This document shows, one piece after another, positions 1 to 7,062 of a DNA stretch of 10,685 nucleotides. The notes under the pieces were generated by a model. The model was not told the DNA's origin, made no database searches, and saw only the letters and a list, made by a program, of their open reading frames with translations. Position numbers and translations under genes: made by a program. Position 1 is the first letter of the stretch, and every line of letters begins with the position of its first letter. Source of the DNA: Baffinella frigidus (taxonomy: Eukaryota; Cryptophyceae; Cryptomonadales; Baffinellaceae); NCBI GenBank assembly GCA_026770585.1, contig MU646500.1, positions 223,351 through 234,035 of the forward strand. The letters are read 5' to 3'.

Positions 1-3
1 CCC

Positions 4-58
<55 letters not shown>

Positions 59-70
59 ACACACACACAC
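1..70. repeat. (CA)n microsatellite
   Basis: A near-pure CA dinucleotide run with one CATA interruption in its second half, ending at a GCAGCGG boundary. It starts at the window edge, so its true length is unknown. Confidence 0.97.
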
Positions 71-359
71 GCAGCGGGCTACCACGGTTAGGAAATCAGT
101 AGGAGCCCCACTTCCCCACGACGTGTTTTCTCAAACCAAACCTTGGTTGCAGGGGTGGGGCTGGAGGCGGGGGGCGGAGAGGTTCAACGCGTCATTTCTG
201 AATACAGCCATGGGCAAACTGAAATTATGAACAGGCAAACTGTTCAGGGTTTCAACAGGATTTCAATCAACGTGTTGCCTTTTCAGAAAAGTTGACACGT
301 TTGACCATTTGCCGTGCAGGGCTGGAGCTGGAGGCGGGGGATGCAGAGGTTTGGGGGCA
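71..359. other. Intergenic sequence with a short diverged duplication
   Basis: No gene is seen here. A GGGCTGGAG...GAGGCGGGGG...GCAGAGGTT block near 320-350 resembles a block near 153-185 (GGGGCTGGAGGCGGGG...GGAGAGGTT). This suggests an old local duplication just upstream of the minisatellite. Confidence 0.4.
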
Positions 360-535
360 CCCGGGGGACGAAGCGCGATCTCCCGTTGTATCTCCATCTC
401 CAGGGCTATCTCCGGGACATCCCGGTGTATCTCCGGGACACGACGCGCGATCTCCCGTTGTATTTCGGGGATCCCCGGGGGTATCTCCGGGACACGACGT
501 GCGATCTCCGGTAGCAACTCCGGGACACGACGCGG
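360..535. repeat. Minisatellite with steps that are multiples of three
   Basis: CTCCGGGACACGACG recurs at 431, 485 and 518 (steps 54 and 33), and CGCGATCTCCCGTTGTAT recurs at 374 and 446 (step 72). All steps are multiples of three, so frames stay open on both strands. The plus frame at 292-639 reads as SPG/SPGH repeats (115 residues), and a minus frame at 517-263 reads as PEI/REIARRV repeats. Neither resembles a known family, and I cannot tell whether one is translated. The steps may reflect selection on a coding repeat or simply a 3-bp-based ancestral unit. Confidence 0.75.
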
Positions 536-590
536 GACATGATGACGAGATTGACGACGAGCACATGGTGAGGCCCCGCTGGAGCTTCAC

Positions 591-639
591 AGGTTATGGT
601 TATACGACAGGTTATGGTTATTGGATAGGTTATGGTTGA
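591..639. repeat. 18-bp tandem repeat, three copies
   Basis: AGGTTATGGTTAT starts at 591, 609 and 627, a strict 18-bp period. In the plus frame of the preceding minisatellite it reads GYGY..TGYGY..IGYG and ends at a TGA at 637-639. Confidence 0.85.
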
Positions 640-732
640 AGCCACTCAGCGAGCTACGAAGGGATACGAAGGGATGTGGCTGAGCCACCAGGTTTCAGCG
701 GCAGTGATCCTCAAGGGGTTGGGGGTAAGGGT

Positions 733-855
733 TTACAGGGGTACCTCGCTCATAAGAAACTGCCCTCCCCCTAGAATCACCGTAGGGCCCTAGGCATATG
801 CTGAATGTAGGGTCCTAGTGGGAGGCGGTTTCTTATGAGCGAGGTACCCCTGTAA
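733..855. mobile_element. Fold-back (MITE-like) element, family A, copy 1
   Basis: The arms 733-764 and 824-855 are inverted repeats matching at 31 of 32 positions, with 28 perfect bases from the ends (TTACAGGGGTACCTCGCTCA and onward). The centre is also roughly self-complementary, built from CCTAG, GTAGGG and CCCTAC words. No open frame of transposase size is present, so any movement would have to be non-autonomous. No clear target-site duplication can be seen. The same end motif recurs at 6267-7085. Confidence 0.8.
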
Positions 856-963
856 GTTAACCGCCACCTGTAGGGTCATAGAGAGGTTCTTCTCCTTGTG
901 CTCACAAAGTCTCTGCTGAGACACAGCCTCTGTGAGGGGTGGCGATTTCTGATGAGCGACCTG
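856..963. repeat. Family A extension with a further inverted end
   Basis: This segment continues copy 1 with the family's second module (TTCTTCTCCTTGTGCTCACA, then TCTCTGCTGAGACACAGCCT) and ends at 941-963 with GGCGATTTCTGATGAGCGAC. That last piece is a diverged reverse complement of the family end. The same module order is seen at 6691-6940. Confidence 0.65.
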
Positions 964-1154
964 CAACGCACGGCACAGTTCCCTTCCGGTTAGACTGGTT
1001 TCGAGGAGGAGGGGCACGTCAAGCTTCCTCCCGCACGCCTCTGCCTGCCCTGAGCCAAGAGGATAAACCCTGTAGGGTTTACCGGTGACGTAGTGATCTC
1101 AGTGGATTTTATTTGATTCCGATTATCAGTACCGTACGGTATTGTCTACCGTAC
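964..1154. other. Intergenic spacer before the first telomere-like block
   Basis: No gene is recognised. The segment contains a 12-bp perfect palindrome, TACCGTACGGTA, near 1130, with TACCGTACG repeated a few bases later just before the telomere-like repeats begin. Confidence 0.4.
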
Positions 1155-1690
1155 GAAACCCGAAACCCGACACCCGAAACCCGAAACCGCAGGTGCGGGC
1201 GGCATCAGATGCCGCGTGGCACGAGATGGAGGAGGTCCGAACCCCGGAATCACCCTAGAACCGAAACCATTAACCCTCCGCCCTCAACCATCAACTCTAA
1301 ACTATTCACCCTAAATCCTGAACACTAAACCCTTAAGCCCTGAGCGCTCAACCCGAAACCTGAAACCCGAAACCCGAAACCCGAAACCCCACACCCGAAA
1401 CCCGAAACCCCACACTCTAAACCCTAAACCCGACTCCCGAAACCCTAGACCCCACACCTTAACCCTGAACCCCAAACCCCGAACCCTAAAAACTAGACCC
1501 TAAACCCTAAATCCTGAACCCTACACCCTAAACCCTAAACCCTAAACCCTAAACCCTAAACCCTAAACCCCAAAACCCAAGACCCAAAACCCAAAACCCA
1601 AAACCCAAAACCCAAAATTTAATCCCCAAACCCCAAACCCCAAACACCAAACACCAAAGCGAATCCCCAAACCCTAAACCCGAAACCTGA
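1155..1690. repeat. Interstitial telomere-like repeat block 1
   Basis: Heptamer-like repeats of the plant telomere type occur in local variant runs: CCCGAAA (about 1345-1410), six perfect CCCTAAA units (1526-1567), then CCCAAAA (about 1570-1618) and CCCCAAA (about 1623-1645). A non-repeat island at about 1193-1255 interrupts the block. All copies run in the same orientation (C-rich strand on plus). The perfect core suggests telomeric origin or templated addition, and the variants suggest decay followed by local amplification. Confidence 0.93.
1193..1234 (+). CDS. Possible internal exon inside the telomere-like block
   Basis: A 42-base GC-rich island follows an AG (ACCGCAG) and precedes a GT (GAGGAG/GTCCGA). 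It reads VRAASDAAWHEMEE in phase 0, with G or C at 11 of 14 third positions, unlike the surrounding repeats. The segment at 1699-1764 is also in phase 0, so the two could be spliced with the telomere-like DNA as intron. The donor is weak and there is no polypyrimidine tract. Fourteen open codons are not statistically meaningful, so this is a hypothesis. Confidence 0.22.
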
Positions 1691-1698
1691 CCCGGCAG

Positions 1699-1764
1699 AA
1701 ATACGTGGACAAAGGATTCGTGGTGGACCCCAACGGCGATCCTTTGACGCGCCCTCTCCAGTGA
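1699..1764 (+). CDS. Possible terminal exon after the telomere-like block
   Basis: After a branch-point-like CTGAC and the acceptor CCCGGCAG comes a 21-codon open segment, KYVDKGFVVDPNGDPL followed by TRPLQ, ending in TGA at 1762-1764. Fourteen of 21 third positions are G or C. It differs sharply from the repeats before it and the pyrimidine-rich DNA after it. An internal-exon reading is also possible, since CCA/GTGAGG at 1760/1761 is a good donor. KY[VI]...NG[DE]PL is faintly like the end of a U-box, but this is too short to assign. It may equally be a chance frame. Confidence 0.3.
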   Translation, partial: KYVDKGFVVDPNGDPLTRPLQ

Positions 1765-2122
1765 GGACCCCCCCCCAATCTCCTGCCGCTATCTCATTCT
1801 ATTTCTGCTCTATTTGCAACACAGCTCGCCTTCAGCCAAACCTCGCACCACTACTTTGACCTCAAACCTCTCAACCCTCACTCCGCACTCCGCACACCCC
1901 ACCCCTCTCCCTCCATCCCGACCACCGCCCGCCATGTGACCGCCGCACCCCCCGCAACATCCGTCCAGCATAAAACGCCCTGGCAGAGCACAGCCTAGAT
2001 CAGAGCCTCCACACGCAGGCCCACGCCTCACCTTCCCTCCCTCCCTCCCTCCCTCCCTCCTTTTCCTACTCGGAAGGGCTGTGGTGAAGTCGGGAATTGG
2101 AGTCAGTTCACGCATTCCCACC
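1765..2122. other. Pyrimidine-rich spacer with (CCCT)n tract
   Basis: The segment starts with a C9 run, is strongly C/T rich throughout, and includes a CCCT tetranucleotide tract at about 2031-2060. A minus-strand frame across it encodes only G/R/E-rich low-complexity sequence, so I do not call a gene. Confidence 0.6.
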
Positions 2123-2338
2123 ATGTCTCGGCCACTTTTCAAGAAAAATCATCATGAATTCCTTACGCTAATTGACTTTTCGCGTACGACACAGGCCGGT
2201 CTCGCAGATCCTGTCTACCCCTCCTCCGCCGAAACCGACCATCGTCTCTCCAGAGAGATTAAGTTCCGGCGAGACACCCTAAACCCTGAACCCCAAACCC
2301 CAAACCCTACACCCGAAACCCTAAACCCTAAACCCTAA
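2123..2338 (+). CDS. Hypothetical 71-residue reading frame running into telomeric repeats
   Basis: The ATG at 2123 has a favourable CCCACCATG context (an in-frame ATG also lies at 2081). The first 50 or so residues (MSRPLFKKNHHEFLTLIDFS and onward) are of mixed composition. The rest is translated telomere-like repeat (LNPEP, TPNPTPETLNPKP) and ends at TAA 2336-2338. Its third positions are not GC-rich, unlike the better exons on the minus strand, which counts against it. It could be a first exon whose real end is a splice donor before about 2270, but no good GTRAG donor is visible. No family is recognised. Confidence 0.2.
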   Translation: MSRPLFKKNHHEFLTLIDFSRTTQAGLADPVYPSSAETDHRLSREIKFRRDTLNPEPQTPNPTPETLNPKP

Positions 2339-2465
2339 ACCCTAAACCCTAAATCATAAACCCTAAAACCTAAACCCCAAACACCAAACACCAAACACCA
2401 AACACCAAACCCCAAATCCCAAATCCGAAACCCGAAACCTGAAACCCTGAACCCGAAACCGTGAA
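2274..2465. repeat. Interstitial telomere-like repeat block 2
   Basis: Five perfect CCCTAAA units (2319-2353) are followed by a CACCAAA run (about 2385-2412) and then CCCGAAA/CCTGAAA variants. Orientation and layout match block 1, in that a perfect core follows CCCTACACCC and then gives way to CCAAA-type variants. The two blocks may therefore derive from one event or one duplication. Confidence 0.92.
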
Positions 2466-2469
2466 CCAG

Positions 2470-2558
2470 GAAAAAAATCCGGGGGGCGCTCCTTGGCATT
2501 CAAGGACGACAGTAACACGGTTCATGCCCACGCCACACTTCCAAGGGGTTTCGAATGA
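2470..2558 (+). CDS. Possible terminal exon after telomere-like block 2
   Basis: An acceptor-like GTGAACCAG ends the second telomere-like block. The frame that follows reads KKSGGRSLAFKDDS and onward for 28 codons to TGA at 2556-2558. The position mirrors the possible exon at 1699. However, the minus strand is also open here, and part of the stretch (GGGGGCGCTCCTTGG) resembles 2770-2795, so it may be ordinary repeat DNA. Confidence 0.15.
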
Positions 2559-2985
2559 CCCTTCAGCGCTAAGACCTAGGATCCTACGGTAGGCAACCCG
2601 TAGGGACATAGGGGGTTTCCTACGGATAAAGTAACAAAAACGTGGCCCGATTTGGGCCGAAAATGCCTTGGTAACCCGATGCGTGGATACGAGACTGGAT
2701 TGAGGGTGTCGAAGAACATGTTCAGTCGAAGCATCAAGTTGCCCAAGGGAGCGTCACATGTCACCATCCAACCCACGGGGGGGGGCTCCTTGGGAGTGCG
2801 AGCACCACACCAACACTCTCAGTGCCAGAAACCACTTACCACCCACCGCGGGCTTCACAGATACAGTCCATCTGAAGGGTGTGTACCATAATGTTATCCA
2901 TTTGCATTGAGGCAGAGGTTTTCCCGTGAGGTACGGCACTGGTGAATTGGGGCTTGCTGCACCGCAGGTGTGCTTCTTCCCGTAC
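2559..2985. other. Intergenic region with a short inverted repeat
   Basis: No supported gene. CCTACGG and CCGTAGG words at about 2583-2627 form short inverted pairs and echo the GTAGGG/CCTAG core of family A. A 14-mer, CAAAAACGTGGCCC at 2635-2648, recurs exactly at 9075-9088. Confidence 0.4.
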
Positions 2986-3035
2986 AACGAGTACGAGAGT
3001 GACGCCCCCGCCCCCCCGCCCTTCGCCGGTGCGCC

Positions 3036-3101
3036 CCTCTCTCTCTCGCGCGCGCTCTCGCTCTCTCTCATTCGCTCTCTCTCTCGCGCGCGCGCTCTCT
3101 C

Positions 3102-3135
<34 letters not shown>

Positions 3136-3148
3136 ACTCTATGTCTCC

Positions 3149-3153
<5 letters not shown>
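3036..3153. repeat. (CT)n tract with CG interruptions
   Basis: A polypyrimidine tract on the plus strand with CGCGCG interruptions, followed directly by a CA run. Confidence 0.95.

Positions 3154-3154
<1 letters not shown>

Positions 3155-3188
<34 letters not shown>
3155..3188. repeat. (CA)17 microsatellite
   Basis: A pure CA run abutting the preceding CT tract and ending exactly at the second copy of the compound-repeat core. Confidence 0.97.
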
Positions 3189-3189
<1 letters not shown>

Positions 3190-3279
3190 GTACGAGAGTG
3201 ACGGCCCCACCGCCCCGCCCTCGTCCTTGGGCGGTGCCACCGCAACCCTGCATTCACCATCGGTATACACTGGAGTACC

Positions 3280-3289
3280 GTCTCTCTCG

Positions 3290-3342
<53 letters not shown>
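3280..3342. repeat. (CT)n microsatellite
   Basis: A nearly pure TC run with one CGCGCG interruption, in the second unit of the compound repeat. Confidence 0.97.
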
Positions 3343-3343
<1 letters not shown>

Positions 3344-3474
3344 TGCTCGCTCTTCCACCGCCCATCTCCCTCCCTCTCGCCCTCGCTCTCTCTCACACAC
3401 ACACACGAGAGTGACGGCCCAGCCCTCCCACCCTCGTCCTTCGGCGGTTCCGCCCCCTCCCGAAACCCTGCCGG

Positions 3475-3650
3475 CTCTCTCTCGCCTCCTGTCTCCCTCT
3501 CTCTCTCCCCCCCCCCCTCTCTCTCTCTATCCCTCTCTATATATCCCTTTTTCTCCCTCTCTCTCGCTCTCTCTCGCTCTCTCTTCCTCTCTCTCTCTCC
3601 CTCTCCTTCTCCCAACCTCTCCCGCTATCTCCCCTCGCTCGCTCTCTGTG
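3475..3650. repeat. Long imperfect (CT)n/C-rich tract
   Basis: Almost continuous pyrimidines on the plus strand, with a C10-like run near 3508 and a short TATATA interruption near 3538. Long homopyrimidine DNA of this kind can form triplex (H-DNA); no such structure is demonstrated. Confidence 0.9.
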
Positions 3651-3924
3651 GCACGCACACCCAGCAACGAGCACGAGCGCGACGCAGAGATGTCCTTCAG
3701 ATACAATCACCTCCCTCCTTTTTGCCAGCATAAAATCACAGCGGATACCTCTTTCTCGCATCTCGCTTACAGTGAGTGCCGAGCCTCTGAGGGGGGAGTC
3801 CAGTCTGTAAGCCTTGCGACCTCCCAAAGTGGACGGACGTGTACTTTTGCGGCGCGTCGCAGAGAATAGGCGAATCAACGTTTCCTTTTGGGAATTGACA
3901 GACAGAAAGTTGTTCTCTCACCAT

Positions 3925-4440
3925 CACGGCAGGGTGGCTGGCGGCGCTGGAGGAGGAACAGGAGAATCCCCCTCCCGCGACCCCCAGGGCGGTGCCTATC
4001 CTTCATTTCGAGTGACCCCTGTGCGTACATGACACTGGCAGGGTGGCCCTTTCTTGAGGCGGGCCTGACAAGGTGCGCGGTCCTCGGCAATCGACGACGC
4101 ACGATTCTCTCTCTGTCGACATCTGCCGGCCGGGAGGAGGAGACGCCTGCCATGTCACTCTGCCTCCCTGCCAGGCATCACGACTCAGGGGGGGGCACGC
4201 GTGCGTGTCACTGTTGGTCAAGGTGCCGCTGTCGGAGGCAGGGTGGCGGCGTTGGATCGAGAGGAGGAGGAGTCCGTGTCACTCACTGTTGCCCGCACGT
4301 GACCCACGCTGCAGTGTGGCGTGCTCAACCCTCAACATAAAGAAGGGTGGCAGGCTAAGGCCTGAACGTGAAACAGGTTGGCGGGCGGCGCTGGACCGGG
4401 AGGAGGAGGAGGCGCTCGCTGACGTCGCTGCCGATGAGGA
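3925..4440. repeat. Diverged GC-rich repeat, about four copies (more at 5053)
   Basis: A module GGCAGGGTGGC..GGCG(C/T)TGGA..GGAGGAGGAG..GTCACTC..TGCC recurs, in whole or part, at about 3928, 4038-4180, 4234-4300 and 4371-4440, with a fragment at 5053-5100. The last two share GGCGCTCGCTGACGTC. Copies are diverged and unevenly spaced. Open frames over the region (3888-4340, 4073-4678) have arginine-rich repetitive composition and are open on both strands, so I do not call a gene. Confidence 0.55.
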
Positions 4441-4456
4441 GGTCACCACGCCCCCA

Positions 4457-4555
4457 GAGAGAGAGCAAGGGAGAGAGAGAGAGAGCGCGCGAGTGCGAGT
4501 GAGCGAGAGAGAGAGAGAGAGAGCGGGCGAAAGAGAGAGAGATCGAGTGCGAGTG

Positions 4556-4593
<38 letters not shown>
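4457..4593. repeat. (GA)n tract with a 54-bp internal duplication
   Basis: A polypurine tract on the plus strand. CGAGTGCGAGTGAGCGAGAG starts at 4490 and again at 4544, showing tandem growth in 54-bp steps. The strand bias is opposite to the CT tracts upstream. Confidence 0.93.
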
Positions 4594-4598
<5 letters not shown>

Positions 4599-4642
4599 GA
4601 GAGGAAGCGTTAGCGCCGACGAGAAGGTGCCTCACACCGCCC

Positions 4643-4668
4643 CACTACCTACCTACCTATCTACCTAC
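4643..4668. repeat. (CTAC)n tetranucleotide repeat
   Basis: About six CTAC/CTAT units in a row. Confidence 0.9.
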
Positions 4669-4711
4669 GTCCCAGTAAATTTCGGGTCGCCATTGTTTCG
4701 CCCCCCCCTGA

Positions 4712-4762
4712 AATTCCACAGATGGAATTTGACACCCCCCCATGACATTCACCTGTGGAATT
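4712..4762. repeat. 10-bp inverted repeat
   Basis: AATTCCACAG (4712-4721) and CTGTGGAATT (4753-4762) are perfect reverse complements flanking a C-rich spacer of 31 bases. This could be a small hairpin or a paired protein-binding site. Confidence 0.6.
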
Positions 4763-4914
4763 CCGGGAGGTGCAAAAAAATGGCGAGCCCAAATCTGAGT
4801 GGGACAGAGCTAGACTACCCCACCGAGAGAGACCTGTGGTGCCCCGAAGAGACTGGATTGCCTCAAAAAGAGAAGAGATGACCACGGCGTCGACGATGCG
4901 GTGCCCCCCATCCC

Positions 4915-4925
4915 ATCTCTCTCTC

Positions 4926-4956
<31 letters not shown>

Positions 4957-5005
4957 ATCTCTCGTATACACACACTCTCTCTCTCGCTCTCTCTCGCTCT
5001 CCCTC
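4915..5005. repeat. (CT)n tract
   Basis: A polypyrimidine tract on plus, followed about 110 bp later by a polypurine tract. The two could pair as hairpin arms. Confidence 0.93.
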
Positions 5006-5110
5006 TAGTAGAGAGAGTACGAGTACTATCTTGAGCAGACTCGCATCTCTCACTAGGAGGAGGAAGAGGCGCTCGCTGACGTCACCGCCAACTGGAGGTC
5101 CCTCCATCCC

Positions 5111-5113
<3 letters not shown>

Positions 5114-5145
<32 letters not shown>

Positions 5146-5165
5146 CGCGCGCGCGAGAGCGAGAG

Positions 5166-5201
<36 letters not shown>

Positions 5202-5259
5202 TGAGAGAGAGAGAGCGCACGCGAGAGAGCGAGAGAGCGAGAGAGAGAGAGAGAGAGAG
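5114..5259. repeat. (GA)n tract with (GC)n interruption
   Basis: A polypurine tract on plus with a GCGCGCGCGCGCG run near 5142. Frames through it encode only RERERE or SLSLSL and are not genes. Confidence 0.95.
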
Positions 5260-5261
5260 TT

Positions 5262-5816
5262 ATCACTTCCAACACGCCAACCCCAGGATGGTACACCCTG
5301 AAGCCAGAAGCCCGAACCGCGGACGTCGGCGCCCACGAGTCACGGGCACTCCGCCCCAAGAGTCCCAACACTTCAACGTCCTAACTGTCTTACGTATTCA
5401 GACCACCATGCCCGCATTGTATTCCCTTCCGCGAAGGCCTTGTAAGACCAGGACTCTGTCTGGTGATTTATCATGCCGGGCGGGTTGGTGGTCATAAAGG
5501 TCTCCCTTTAGGTCCTTTAGGTTCTTCGAGCTCCCAACATAGGCGGGCACTGGAACTTATCTGCAGAAAAGCCATGCTTCCTTTCGAATCGCGTCAGGCC
5601 CCCCGGTGCAGAGGATGGCAACAGAAACCGGCTCAAGGATACCACGGGGGGAGGTGTAGGTGTCTTATCTAGGCAACCGGAAAGCAAATCTTGCGGTTAC
5701 CGGCAGGCTCAAAGTCAATTATTTGTGGGCATTTCTGGCAACTTTTGCCGATTTCAAGGGAAAATGATAGAAAGACGCAGGGCGTAAAATGACATGTATC
5801 TCTCCCGCGTAGTAGA
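5262..5816. other. Low-repeat region without a recognisable gene
   Basis: Complexity returns to normal here, but no frame combines length, high GC third positions and splice signals. This is where later exons of the minus-strand gene would be expected. I looked for the GIxR-type RhoGAP arginine-finger segment on the minus strand and did not find it. A weak minus frame of about 45 codons ending at 5517 (TAA) could be an exon but matches nothing I recognise. Confidence 0.4.
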
Positions 5817-6048
5817 GCGTTTGCGGTAATTGTTGTCCGTTTTGGACGTACGGTTTCCCCGTTTCCCCGTTTTGAAATGGACTTATAGGGTTTTAGAGCG
5901 AGTAGTAAAACAAAAGTGTTGTTTTAAATAGTACCAGAAGCGCGTTTCCGGTACTATTTAAAATCCTTGTCACGTCCTAAAAGTCCATTTCAAAACGGGG
6001 AAACGGGGAAACCGTACGTCCAAAACGGATAACAATTACCGCAAACGC
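5817..6048. mobile_element. MITE-like fold-back element with 68-bp inverted arms
   Basis: The arms 5817-5884 and 5981-6048 are inverted repeats that match at 67 of 68 positions (ends GCGTTTGCGGTAATTGTT). The 96-bp centre holds a second, nested inverted repeat, TTTTAAATAGTACC (5922-5935) against GGTACTATTTAAAA (5950-5963), with a 14-base loop. There is no open frame long enough for a transposase, so this would be non-autonomous. No clear target duplication is visible. The near-identity of the arms points to a recent insertion or to gene conversion. It begins 5 bases inside the predicted intron that follows the exon at 6174-6054. Confidence 0.85.
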
Positions 6049-6053
6049 GTTAC

Positions 6054-6174
6054 CCTGATCGGGCGTTTCCACAACGCAGGTGCGGCGAAACACCTCGGTG
6101 AACGCGGGCAGCGCCTTCTCCTTCTGCTGACTGCAGACATCACTCAACGTGAGGCCGAAGGGCCTATCTAGGAC
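6054..6174 (-). CDS. Putative exon 3 of a RhoGAP-like gene
   Basis: On the minus strand a polypyrimidine tract and acceptor (TTCATTACTCTCGATACAG) precede 6174. The open segment runs 40 codons plus one base to CAGG/GTAACG at 6054/6053. About three quarters of third positions are G or C. The residues include RPFGLTLSDVC, then ALPAFTEVFRR and ETPDQG. This matches the opening of RhoGAP domains, which is FG-x-x-L...C, an [IL]P, a helix of about 15 residues and a Gly before the arginine-finger motif. RhoGAP proteins stimulate GTP hydrolysis by Rho-family GTPases at membranes and cytoskeleton. The catalytic arginine should lie in the next exon, which I did not find; the following intron starts with a MITE. 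Coding nature is fairly secure; the family is inferred from pattern alone. Confidence 0.55.
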
Positions 6175-6202
6175 CTGTATCGAGAGTAATGAACAAGACA
6201 AA

Positions 6203-6219
6203 GTCGCTGCAGCAGCGAC
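6203..6219. repeat. Small perfect hairpin beside the exon 3 acceptor
   Basis: GTCGCTG-CAG-CAGCGAC is a 7-bp perfect stem with a 3-base loop. It sits just upstream (in minus-strand sense) of the polypyrimidine tract of the predicted acceptor at 6175. Confidence 0.6.
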
Positions 6220-6829
6220 GCACCCACCAATCGAGAGGGCACTCTACGCGCGCCTCGCCTCTACTTGGGTACCTCGCTCACAACCAAACGCCCCCCTCTA
6301 GCTAGGACCACCGTAGGACCATAGATAGGTCTACTGTAGGGTCCTGAGGGGATTCTCCTCCCTCTGCTGACACCGTCCCTACTGTACCTCCTCATAATAA
6401 AACGACCCCTACTAGGGCCACCGTAGGATAAAGGTCTACTGTAGGGTCCTAGGGGACTTTTTCTCCTTGTGATGACAGCGCCTCTACTGTAGCTCCTGCT
6501 GCAACCTCTAGAGCCTCCATGGGGGAACGTATTGGTGTCAACAAAGGTCACGCAGTCCGTTCTCCTTCTGCTCACTGCGTCTCTATCTCGTGAGTGGCGA
6601 GGGGGTCATAATTGACCCCCAGCAGGTCGCAGGACCCTGCCTATCGGTCTGGGTAGGAGCGTATCGAGGCTACTCGCCACTTGAGGAATAGGGGTACCTT
6701 GCTCATAAAAAAACGCCCCTCGCTAGGGCCACCGTAGGAGCATAGATAGGTCTACTGTAGGGTCCTAGGGGGGTTCTTCTTCTTCTGCTCACAGAGTCTC
6801 TGCTCAGACACAGGCTCTATGGGGGTGCA

Positions 6830-6940
6830 TACAGGGGAACCTCGCTCATAAGAAACCGCCCCCCCCTAGCACCCTACAGTAGGCCTATGCCTAGGGCCCT
6901 ATGGTGTTCCTATGGGAGTAGGCGTTTCTGATGAGCCCCA
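6830..6940. mobile_element. Fold-back element, family A, palindromic copy in the array
   Basis: The left end has GCTCATAAGAAACCGCC (6844-6860) and the right end GGCGTTTCTGATGAGC (6921-6936), which are diverged inverted repeats. As in copy 1 at 733-855, the centre is a CCTA/TAGG-rich near-palindrome. Two independent copies with the same fold-back plan support a mobile or formerly mobile element. Confidence 0.65.
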
Positions 6941-7040
6941 AGAGCCGTCACAGCGCCGAGAGACCACCCCCCTAGGACCACCGCAGGGCTGTAGTACCCA
7001 ATACCTTCTTAACGCTCAGTACCGGGGTTACTCGAAATCA

Positions 7041-7062
7041 AGGTATCCCTGCAGGGATACCT
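7041..7062. repeat. 22-bp perfect palindrome
   Basis: AGGTATCCCTG followed by CAGGGATACCT is an exact palindrome with no spacer. Its right half is the start of a diverged family A end (CAGGGATACCTCGGCTATGA), so it may be two family ends meeting head to head. Confidence 0.85.

Larger units (their letters stand above)
2986..3690. repeat. Compound tandem repeat: GC-rich core plus CA and CT tracts
   Basis: A GTACGAGAGTGACG-like core recurs at about 2991, 3190 and 3406, with a diverged copy (CGAGCACGAGCGCGACG) near 3668. In the first three copies it leads into a GC-rich segment (GCCC...CCCTCGTCCTTCGGCGGT type), and each copy is followed by CT and CA tracts of different length. The period is about 200-260 bp. 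Long plus-strand frames here (2942-3733, 3141-3869) are SLSLSL/HTHTHT translations of the microsatellites and are not genes. Confidence 0.8.

Noticed and set aside
1699-1764. U-box resemblance of the KY..NGDPL segment
   Set aside because: Only a few matching residues over 16 positions. The preceding U-box core is absent, so it is not a usable family call.
1810-2142. Minus-strand frame of 110 residues
   Set aside because: The product is G/R/E-rich low complexity from the CCCT and C-rich tract, with no domain and no splice context.
2942-3869. Long plus-strand frames of 263 and 242 residues
   Set aside because: They are almost entirely SLSLSL and HTHTHT from CT and CA microsatellites. Dinucleotide runs stay open in all frames, so length is no evidence of coding.
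3690-3869. Plus frame beginning MSFRYNHLPPFC, with a GTGAGT donor-like site near 3771
   Set aside because: It is short, third positions are not biased, the minus strand is open as well, and no partner exon was found.
4073-5371. Frames of 201, 149 and 138 residues on both strands
   Set aside because: Large parts are RERERE or SLSLSL from GA/CT tracts, the rest is arginine-rich repeat, and frames on opposite strands are equally open.
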